Source: Pseudeuparius sepicola
Taxonomy: Eukaryota > Arthropoda > Insecta > Coleoptera > Anthribidae
Length of the DNA stretch: 64,000 bases
NCBI GenBank assembly: GCA_963920635.1
Contig: OY987298.1
Location: 36,797,787-36,861,786 of the forward strand
Direction of reading: 5' to 3'
Shown here: positions 54,849-64,000 of the stretch, in pieces
Numbering within the stretch: the stretch's first letter is position 1
How the letters are laid out: each line of letters begins with the position of its first letter
Program-made: the position numbers and the translations under genes
Notes under the pieces: model-generated
The model's database searches: none
What the model was told of the DNA's origin: nothing
The model's input: the letters and a program-made list of their open reading frames with translations, nothing else

Positions 54849-55739
54849 GGAAATAACTTACCCCCCAATTTTACATTCTGGTTACGCCACCTAGGTATAT
54901 CAATAATCATGTTGACAATTTACAGGGATAAGACATAAAAAATAAACAGTGAAATCTGAAATCTTTTAAACAGTTGCCGTCGTTTCGTCAATATATTTTG
55001 ACTTTATCAAGGCAAGTTAAATCAGTTGAACATTGATAAAAAAAATGATAAACCACATAGTATACAGGGTGCGGTGGTCTATATCGTCTATATCGTCTAC
55101 ATTGTTAATGCTAGAGAAAAAAAGTATATACAAAACTTGTAGAGAAACATGGGTACTACATTCCTAAAATATTTTCCAACATACAGGGTGATCTAATAAG
55201 TAGTGGCGACCCAGAGTTTAATTTTTTCAAATGGAAGACCCCGTATTTTGTTACATTTTTAGAAAGCCCTTAAAGGGTATTTCTTAAAGAGTATTTTCTT
55301 TTTGGTACAGGGTATTAAGGGTCTATCTTTAAATGTTAGGGAGTTATTTTAATTTTAAACGAAAAAAGGGGCCATTTTGGAAATGAATTTATAGAAAAAC
55401 CAAATAAGATTTAGGGCTATAACTTGGACTAGAGATTGCCTGTTACACCTAGTGAACAATTTTGGACCGATATTGAGATAAAGTTCTGAAGAACATACCG
55501 GGCGATTCACTTACGCAAATCCCAAGTTTACTCTCTAATTTTAAATGGAACCCCATATTTTTTAGATACTTTTTGGTATAGGGTATTATGGGTCTAACTT
55601 TAAAGGTTAGGGAGTTACTTCCATTTTATTCTAAGCAAGGGCTTTAAAAGGACCGATTCAATGACGTCAGAACTTATAGACAGGTTTGTTTTGATAAACG
55701 CTTGACGCCCAGAACTAATCACAATCTAAGGCTCCATCG
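52824..55739. other. Non-coding region with poly-C tract, (TTA)n and a possible non-coding exon pair
   Basis: C-run at about 53157-53172 beside a solitary hAT-like end (tacgccactgg, 53236). 53870-54660 is less AT-rich than its surroundings and carries a donor-like GAG|GTGAGT (54028) and a 60-nt AG/GT-bounded segment (54598-54657). (TTA)n at about 54806-54849. Degenerate direct repeats at 55210-55360 and 55510-55650. Confidence 0.4.
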
Positions 55740-55950
55740 AATTATTCCGAAAATGTCGCGAGATTGTCAGAAATTGCCCCTTTCTGTCGAGCCGTAGCGA
55801 ACTTATTTCGACTCTGGGCTCGGAGGCTGGCGTCGTTAGACCATCCCCCGAGTCTTCAGGTGAGGTTCCGATACTTCCGGCGCCCCCAAACAAGAAAAAA
55901 CATGCGATACCTATCTAAGTGTGATTCTGGAGGAACTATAACCGGGAATC
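55740..55950. repeat. Dispersed copy of a segment of the THAP-bearing transposon
   Basis: attgtcagaaattgcccctt, tcgagccgtagc...ttatttcg, and cgagtcttcaggtgaggt recur in the same order at 26765-26940. The copy has no TIRs around it. Confidence 0.7.
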
Positions 55951-58045
55951 ACCGGGTGTATAGTTGGTTGATGGTTGACTTTCTGTCTTTGTTTGTAGCA
56001 TGTTTTTAGAGTAGTATGGATATATTTAATCTTGGGGTCAAAATAAAGGGCATTTTAACAATGGGGCACCACATCTATAGGTTTTGACATCATTGGGTCG
56101 ATTACATGATTAGGGCAGAGAACAACCAAGTAATGTTGTTCTCTGATTACGGTGTCAAAATGTCACTTTCAAAGCTGTAAAACAATAAAAAGACGTATTC
56201 TTGTTAATTTTTGGTGTATTGGAAATAGTTAAACACCTACTTGTAACGCCATAAATAAATAACATGAGCTGATGTCATAATTTATTATGCGGTAACTTTA
56301 TTTCTTCATGCGCAGTAGCAGGTTTTTTATTATTGATGGCGTAACAGGCAGTTTCAACTATTTCTACTACTCAAAATGGACCCTTTTTTTGTTTAAAAAT
56401 ATTAAGTTTTCGAAGTAGAAATAAACTGTAGGTAAGTTAAATTGTTGATAATACTGATTAATATTTAGACTTCCTATTATTAAATACAGGGACGCAATAG
56501 AAAAAAATGAATGGTAAAAAAGGAATTTTCAGTATAATTGTCTCAAAACATTTTAAAAATATGTCGTGTCATACATCATAATATTTGCAATGAAAAGTGC
56601 GCTTTCAAAATCTGAAAAAAAAAGTTGGAAGATGGTTTCTCAAAAACGAAATGTTGTAGAACAAATCTGAAAACGCCATCTTAAAGCCCGTTAAAATGTG
56701 GTGCCAAAAGAAAATGTTTTTCTTTTTTCCTATCTGTGATAACAACTTCGGAAAAAAATAAGATCGAAAACGCAAAATTTCACTTTTTTCAAAATAACTC
56801 AAAAACGAAAAAAGATAAAATGAATTTTTTGGTTAGGCCCCGACATAAAAAATTCAAAACAAATCATGAAAAGAATCTATTGCTCTATTTTGATCTTAGT
56901 AATTTCACTACATCGTCGTAGAATTCTTTATTGAACATCTTGTATAAATCTATAAGAATAAAATATTTAAATAAAATAACAGCTAAGGTCAACATAAAAT
57001 TCATTTATCTGCATTAAGAATGGGTGTCAATTTTCTTATTTGTTTTTAAACTTCGCGATGTTGGAAAATTATTACTGAATTTTATTAATGGAATTAAATT
57101 TCTTTCTTGGGGCGCGGACGGTTATTTTTATTGTTTCCTTGAAAAGTAAGCAAGATAGACAAGAATGCAAGAGACAGAATTTGCATTTTTAATTATTTCA
57201 TTCTAAATTAATATCAAACAAAATATCTATCTATGTTGCCCCAGCGCCCTGTAACAAATAAAAAAATTAAATATATTGGCATCAAATTACCCTCCTTACT
57301 CATTACTAAAAACTTGCCAAGTTTTATCAAAATTGGCCAAGTAGTTTTTGAGATTTTTGAAAGAATATTTTTTTATTAACTTTAACACCCTGTATCTCGA
57401 AAACGAAGCTTTCTATCTATTTCCTACGAAGAGTTCTATCGCCTGGTAAATGTTTCCGATTGAAACCTGAGACGCTCTGTATTTTTTATATTAGGACATA
57501 ACACCTACATGTGTATCGTTCTGAGGTGGTGCTTGATGTTGGCCGATTTCCTCTTCATCAAGGTCCTGAGGTTGGGCGCGCACACCCGCTGGTAGTTCAG
57601 CTTGCCCGCGCTGCCCCTCAGCCTGGGGTGGAGGTGTAGGCTCACCCTCTTCGCGACCTAGGTGTTTACTTTTTAAACGCCATCGCACTTTTGAAAAGAA
57701 TTTCACCTGGGCGATATCCTATCTAGACTTTGGTGTAGCGGCGCGACTTGTTTTGTCTCTATTAACATACGAACAAATTGGTACCTCATATTATTATTAT
57801 TTATACAAGGTGTTTTTAATTTATGGTGCCAACGTAATATGACAGATAGAAAATGTCATTTTGAACAAAAAGCGTTGACTGACACTGACGTATTAATAAA
57901 GACTGCTCACGGCTGTCATGTTTGGCAGTTCTCTGGCTCACCGTGCGCTTCCCGGAGACAAAATACAATGCAAAATACATTGTCGACCATAGGCGCCATC
58001 TAATAATAATATGAGATAGAAAATGTCATTTTGAACGAAAAGTTT
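55951..58045. other. Non-coding region with a GC-rich patch
   Basis: 57515-57665 is GC-rich with overlapping open frames on the minus strand. No family was recognised in any frame. 57841-57878 is repeated directly at 58009-58045 (gatagaaaatgtcattttga), bracketing about 135 bp. Confidence 0.35.
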
Positions 58046-59561
58046 CTTATAAACATGGGTCCTAAAGTGCATAATAAGAAAGTTACAGGGTGATAAAAGT
58101 ACAGTTTGGAGAACATATTTTTGGCAATATCTTCTACAGAAGTTGTACAATTGAAATGAAACTTGGTGCAGGCCCTTAGTAACTGAAGTGCAATAATTTT
58201 GTGTAAAAACGATTTATTCCCATCGATCAGAGGCGGAGGAGCGGGGTCGCACAATGGGTTTTATACTCGTAACTTTTTTGAGGTTACCTTTTTGGTCTCG
58301 CAGGTTTAGCATTTTAGTTCATCCTATTATTTTGCAACAAAATAGTACTCTAGTTTCATAACGATAAAATCAACCATTTGCTTCGAAATCGGCAAAATGT
58401 GTCCCAAAACACCTGTTAACTCCAAAATTCCAAAAATAAAATTACCGCCTACCGCATTTAAAAATGTTCTACAGATGAATTGTACGTTCAAAATTACAAA
58501 AAATGCCTAATGGATATTGAGTAAAACATCACTGGTTTTCCTGAAATAGGCATTTCAAAATGTTGTGGAGTTCAATCCGTTCCATTCTGAAAGCGAAAAA
58601 TTTGTGATATACAGGGTGAGTCGAAGTTAAACCGCCATACTCAAAATTTGAGTAGTATTTTTAAAAATAAATGGGGTTCTTCATATAACATTTTGTCCAA
58701 AAACGCTTCGTTTTCGACATACAGGGCGTCAAAGTTATCTTTTAAAAACAGAAAAAAATTAGTATTTTTGGTTCCATTTATGCTATCGAGTTGAAAATTG
58801 GTACTTTTATGTTTTCTGGGACGGCGATTATGAATTTTCTATCAACTTTCTTCTAGCCGCTAGAGGGCGTTGGCTACGTCGATACTTTCGAACAAAAGTG
58901 TTTGAAACTTTTTTGTCGTTGAAAAATCTGCATTTTAGACAGCGGAATGTTAAATTACATTCGATTTTAAACAAAAAATGTCTCTTGTAAAAATACGAAA
59001 ACCTTAACCGTTTTCATGAAAAACGCAATTTTGTGTCGCGGTGCGCGTGAATTCGAAAAAATTAAAATTTCGTAGTAGGCTGAGAAATGGGATTTATTCA
59101 TTTGGAATTCTTTATTTACAATAGGTATTGTCCTAAATTAACAATTTTTGTGAAATTAGTAATAAAAAGAACTTTAACCAAGACAACTTTATTAGCAAAG
59201 ACAGAAAAAAAGCGCTTCAACGTTTAGTAGGCTTTGAAAACAATTGTGGGTTACTAATTTCACAAAAATTGTTAATTTAGGACAATACTTACTGTAAATA
59301 AAGAATTCCAAATGAATAAATCCCATTTCTCAGCCTACTACGAAATTTTAATTTTTTCGAATTCACGCGCACCGCGACACAAAATTGCGTTTTTCATGAA
59401 AACGGTTAAGGTTTTCGTATTTTTACAAGAGACATTTTTTGTTCAAAATCGAATGTAATTTAATATTCCGCTGTCTAAAATGCAGATTTTTCAACGACAA
59501 AAAAGTTTAAAACACTTTTGTTCAAAAGTAACGACGTAGCCAACGCCCTCTAGCGGCTAGA

Positions 59562-61416
59562 CAGGGTGTCTACCAAATCGAGTTTTTAAAATTCCCTGAC
59601 TTTTCCAGGTTTTCCCTGACCAAAAAGCAAAAAATTCCCTGACTACTGAGATAAATATGCGAATTTAAATAAAATGGAAGAGTCAACAGATCCCCTAGGA
59701 TGAAATTACTCTGAACGATCGTGCTTACTAACAAAAAAATTCAAAAGCGGACTATTATGTTTTCGAAGAAAGTTATAAAGTGGCTTGGAATTTCAACTTT
59801 TTGGCAGAAACTGTTGCTAACGAGGTTAATAAAGTACAGTATAAATTGACACCCCTTTTAACTTGCTAGTGTCTGAGGCTAAAAAAAAAGTTTTGTTACA
59901 AAAGTTTTAGATTCTAATACAACGTTTTTTGTGACGCTATTGGACCTTATACAGTGTGTTCTAGAAAGCCGTGGCAAACATAACTTTTGTTTTTTTAAAT
60001 GGAACGCCTTGTATATTTTCTACGCATTTTTCCGATTCCAATGAAGCATGTATGTTATATGTTCGCTCCAACCGTTCGTTCAGAACAGCCTTTTTTGTGA
60101 GGGATTACTCCTTGGGTCATAGGTTGCCATGGAAGACAAAGGCCAAATTATAGTAACAATTATTGACAGTTTGCAAGTATATTCACGCGTTGGAAAACAA
60201 AATGGGCTATTTTAAGTTTTCAGAGAAAATTAAGAATGGACAAATTTTAAATAATAAGTGACATAGTTAATAAACTTCGTTGGATTTATTGTTCGAAATT
60301 TAATTTTTATTGGAAACGACAATAGCATTTGGAAAAAGGATATACGTATGAATTTATTGATATTTGCTACTAAGTTTCTGTTTATTGGGGCAACAATAAA
60401 ATTGCTGTGTTCAGTATTTAATATGAGGATTTCTTCCCGAATTCTACTTTTCAGTGTTTCTACATTTTTCGTTGTCATAATAAATTCTGTTTTTTAAATA
60501 ATCCCACAAAAACATATAAAATATATCCTTTTTCTAAATGTCATTGTCGTTTTCAAAAAAATTAAATTACAAACAATAAATTTGACGAAGTTTATTACCT
60601 ATGTTACTATTTAAAATTTCTTATTTCTCTCAATTTCCCTACTTCATTTTCCCTGAAATCTTAAAAGAGCCCATTATGTTTTCCAAAGCATGAATATGCT
60701 TGCAAACTGTCAGCTATTACTATAATTTAGCATTTGTCTTTCATGGCAGCATATGACCCAAGGAGTAATCCCTCAAAAAAAGGCTTAGTTCTGAACGAAC
60801 GGTTGGAGCGAACATATAACAAAAATATACAAGTTGTTCCATTTAAAGAAACATAAGTTATGTCTGCCACGGCTTTCTAGAACACACTGTATAAGGTCCA
60901 ATAGTGTCACAAAAAACTTTGTATTGGTATCTATAACTTTTGTAAAAAAAACTTTTTTTTCTAACCTCAAAAAGTAGCAATGGCGTGTCAATTTATGATG
61001 AGCCACCCTGTAAAAAATAAAGATACACGATTTATTGTAAAAATATAAAATCACTTATAAAACAAACAAATATCTTTTACACATTCTCCAAAATAAAAAA
61101 AAACATAAAAAATAAACACCTTCAAAACAAAAATAAATAGCTTCGTAAAATCTTATTTAGTTAGATTATCTTTGGAGTATAGTAGAAGCACAGGGATCAC
61201 ATATAAATAAATACCATAATATGTGATCTCTGTGGAGTAGAATCAAAATGAATATGATATAATTTTGATTAGTTTTTGTAAGAATTAAAGATTTCCTATT
61301 TTTATATAACCACAATTTCCAGGTTATTTGATAGATTTCCCTGACTTTTCCCTGATTTCCCTGACCAAAAATAATTCCCTGACATTTCCAGGTTTTCCAG
61401 GTTGGTAGACACCCTG
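59562..61416. mobile_element. Third-level fold-back inserted in an arm, CTAGA duplication
   Basis: CAGGGTGTCTACCAA and TTGGTAGACACCCTG ends, with attccctgac-type repeats inside each. CTAGA lies on both sides (59557-59561, 61417-61421). The uninterrupted arm near 58853 shows the single-copy site. Confidence 0.87.
59833..61013. mobile_element. Fourth-level fold-back, with TACAGTGTG...CACACTGTA core
   Basis: Right end atgagccaccctgta with a diverged left end (tacagtataaattgacaccc). The inner pair TACAGTGTGTTCTAGAAAGC (59949) and gctttctagaacacactgta (60891) is well matched, as are ggttggagcgaac and its complement. Confidence 0.75.
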
Positions 61417-62889
61417 CTAGAAGAAAATTGATAGAAAATTCATAATCGCCGCCCCAGAAAACATAAAAGTACCAATTTTCAACTCGATAGCATAAATGGA
61501 ACCGAAAATACTAATTTTTTCTGTTTTTAAAAGAAAACTTTGACGCCCTGTATGTCGAAAACGAAGCGTTTTTGGACAAAATGTTATATGAAGAATCCCA
61601 TTTATTTTTAAAAATACTACTCAAATTTTGAGTATGGCGGTTTAACTTCGACTCACCCTGTATAGTTCATAGGGAATTTTTTGTCAGTTTAATTTGAACA
61701 ATTAATTTGTAACATTTGAAAGCGGTAGGGGAATTTTTTTGAGTTTAATTTGAACAATTAATTTGTAAAATTTGAAAGCGGTAGTTAAAAATTTTATTTT
61801 TCGAATTTTGGAGTTAACAGGAGTTTTGGGGCACATTTTGCTGATTTCAATGCAAACGGTTCATTTTATCGTTACGAAACAAGAGTACCCTTTTCCTGCA
61901 AAATAAAAAGATGCACTAAAATGATGAACCTGCGAGACCAAAAAGATAACCTCAAAAAAGTTATGAGTATAAAACTCATTCTGCTACCCCGCCCCTCCGC
62001 CGCTGGTCGATGGGAATAAATTGTTTTTACACAAAATTGTTGCACTTCAGTTACTAAAGAAATGCACCAAGTTTCATTTAAATTGCATAACTTCTCTAGA
62101 AGTTATCGCGATAAAGATGTTTTTCAAACTATACATTTATCACCCTGTAACTTTCTTATCATGCACTTTAGGACCTATATGTATAGGAAACTTTTTAGAA
62201 ATACCCTGTATAAATATGAAAACGTAATTTTGCTACCACTATTACTGTTACAAAAATCAATTGTCTCTCCACAATTAATATTATAATGGATCTTTACCAA
62301 CAACAATATTATTATTCAACTTTATGTTTGTTTTGTTCATTTAAAATAGTACTGTTCTGATGTAATAAAATAAACGGCAGCTAAATTAGTACCAAAATAG
62401 CAAGCGCACCGTTAACGAACGATAAAATATTGGGTTGGTTCTAGGTACGTCTGGTTAGAACTGGCCTGGCCGACCATCCGTATTTGACATTGCAGTCGAG
62501 CTTACTGTATCTAGCAACTATAAAGGTGGAAAATGAAATGAAACGATAAAGGTAATTTATTTCGTCGGGTTTGGTCAGGTTCTATCTAGTTATTAGGGGT
62601 TTTATCGCGAATTGAAGCTACTGTTTGAAGAGTCCAAAGTATTTCATGAATTAAAACAAAACCTCACACAAACAAAAATATGTATGCACAGAGGTGTTAC
62701 GTATAGGGAGTTTCAGCTTTTCACTCAACGATTCAATAATAACTGGGCAAGGGACAGTGATTTCAAATTGACGGTTAAAGCTAGGCAATACATTTAATTT
62801 CATGTTGGTTGATATGTTGATATGTTATTGAGACCAGTGAAGTTATTTGCGATTGAAAGGGCTATCAATACCCGAACCCACAGCTATTT

Positions 62890-63860
62890 TCACTAGTAAT
62901 TGCCCTAGTGCTTGAATTATTGCCGGACATTTTTCGAGTACACGAATTTTTTGAAAATTATCACGAGTCGCGTAGTGACTCAAAATTTTTGTTGAGTATT
63001 ATATTACAATGTCACATTTATAATAATCACATCTGTCAAAAAATTTCCGCTGTAATCACCTCCTGCTGCCTAGAGCAAGTGAGAATATTTCCGAAAATTT
63101 TTTGAGTTGCCATGACAACGAAGCAAAAAACGAGCCTCTGATTGGTCAAAAGAGGTAGGTATGGAATTTTCACTAGTAATCGCCCTAGGGCTTGAATTAA
63201 TGCCGGAAATTTTTCGAGTAGGTATACGAATTTTTTGAAAATTATCACAAGTCTCGTAGCGTAACGTGGGGGATTAGGTAAGAAAATTCCATACCTACCT
63301 TTTTTGACCAATCAGAGGCTCGTTTTCTGCTTCGTTGTCATGGCAATTCAAAAAATTTCCGGAAATAATCTCACTTACTCTAGGCAGCAGGAGGTGATTA
63401 CAGCGGAAATTTTTTTGACAAATGTCATTATTATAATGTGACATTGTAACAATTAGATTCCCGACAAAAATTTTGATAATAATTTCGTTTAATTTGCGTG
63501 TAGGTATGGAATTTTCTTACCGAATCCCCCACGTTCTTGAATTAATATCCGGAAATTTTTCTCTAACACGAATTTTCTTAAAAAATTCGTGTTAAAATTT
63601 CCGGCAAAAATTCAAGCACTAGGGCGATTACTAGTGAAAATTCCATACCTACACGTAAATTAAACGGAATTATTATCAAAGTATACATATGTTACAATGT
63701 CACATTATAGTAATGCCATTTGTCAAAAAAATTCCGATGTAATCACCTCCTGCTGCCTAGAGCAAGTGAGAATATTTCCGGAAATTTTTTGTGTTGCCAT
63801 GACAACGAAGCAAAAAACGAGCCTCTGATTGGTCAAAAAATGTAGGTATGGAATTTTCAG
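62890..63860. repeat. Cluster of repeat units in both orientations
   Basis: A unit with cactagtaat(t/c)gccctag, aatgccgg(a)aatttttcgag, aatcacctcctgctgcctag and aacgagcctctgattggtca occurs directly at 62890-63165 and 63730-63855 and inverted at about 63290-63450 and 63595-63640. It is probably a chain of fold-back fragments. It is not a CRISPR array: units vary and there are no spacers. Confidence 0.75.
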
Positions 63861-63946
63861 GGGTAATATAATAAATTAACTACCTACATGAATTATAAAT
63901 ATTTCCCCCCTTCCAAAATGTAATTTAAAAAATAAAAATAAAAAAA

Positions 63947-64000
63947 GCAGCCAGAACCGGGTTTGGAATTCAGGACCTCTCGCACGCAAAGCGAGAATCA
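63947..64000 (-). pseudogene. tRNA-Ala(UGC)-like 3' half, cut by the window edge
   Basis: Minus strand: anticodon arm CTCGC-TTTGCGT-GCGAG, then a degenerate T-arm (cctgaattccaaacccgg) and an acceptor-like tail, followed by a long T-run. The T-loop lacks the usual GTTCGA, which suggests a tRNA-derived SINE head or a pseudogene rather than a working tRNA. The 5' half lies outside the window. Confidence 0.5.

Larger units (their letters stand above)
58610..61662. mobile_element. Second-level fold-back, interrupted in its right arm
   Basis: TACAGGGTGAGTCGAAGTTA is mirrored by taacttcgactcaccctgta. Its left arm runs to about 59185. The matching right arm is split at 59561 by a 1.86-kb insertion and resumes at 61417. 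Confidence 0.88.
58046..62193. mobile_element. Outermost of four nested fold-backs, 4.1 kb
   Basis: gggtcctaaagtgcataataagaa is broken here into gtcctaaagtgcat and its mirror atgcactttaggac near 62175. Arms also share tcccatcgatcagaggcgga against tccgccgctggtcgatggga, and acctcaaaaaagttatgagt. A 55-bp tandem duplication lies in the right arm (61680-61795). Confidence 0.8.

Noticed and set aside
57491..57706. GC-rich minus-strand frames as missing gem DNA-binding exons
   Set aside because: No frame resembles the CP2 DNA-binding domain, and splice phases could not be matched to the exon at 47545-47647.
63036..63311. 91-codon minus-strand frame
   Set aside because: It lies wholly within the mixed-orientation repeat chain and is broken in the other copies.
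62890..63860. CRISPR-like array
   Set aside because: Units are long, diverged and in both orientations, without unique spacers, in a eukaryotic genome.

Overview
The window looks like AT-rich insect genomic DNA. It has two intron-containing protein genes, GT-AG introns with AT-rich polypyrimidine tracts, AATAAA poly(A) signals, and a very high density of DNA-transposon debris. Nothing prokaryotic was seen. The insect order cannot be fixed from the sequence alone.

Gene 1 (+ strand, 1917-42199) can be followed from start codon to stop through 15 coding exons whose phases join without a break (3,570 nt, 1,189 aa). It encodes a secreted, multi-PAN/apple-domain protein. The order is: signal peptide, PAN1, a long low-complexity region (Gly/Tyr-rich, His/Tyr-rich, then repeated YLPLPKP proline units), PAN2, PAN3, PAN4, a Cys-rich kringle/FN2-like module, a Pro-rich linker and a basic tail. 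PAN1, PAN2 and PAN3 each open with a 139-nt exon of the same phase. An extracellular-matrix or cuticle-associated role is an inference. A candidate alternative exon (40826-40947, or 41018 with its own stop and poly(A) signal) has the same entry and exit phase as exon 14.

Gene 2 (- strand, 46406-47647, 3' part only) is the CP2-type transcription factor gemini (TFCP2 family). Its last four coding exons carry the SAM-like oligomerisation domain and the conserved C-terminus. The exons for the DNA-binding domain lie further right, probably past the window edge, so 47648-64000 is probably intron or upstream sequence of this gene. The two genes converge.

The rest is transposon-derived. At least fifteen long fold-back (palindromic) elements are present, many with ends TACAGGGTG...CACCCTGTA or TACAGTGTG...CACACTGTA. 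Other elements are three hAT-like elements with 8-bp target duplications, a 3.2-kb element carrying a THAP-domain ORF, a TTAA-flanked MITE, a fragment of a Tc1/mariner-type transposase, a 5S-rRNA-like piece and a tRNA-Ala-like piece. Elements are often nested: at 58-62 kb four fold-backs sit one inside another. In two cases the uninterrupted arm of a palindrome preserves the empty target site of an insertion in the other arm. Three hammerhead-ribozyme-like motifs (CTGATGA...GAAA with a self-complementary helix III) are present in intron repeats.
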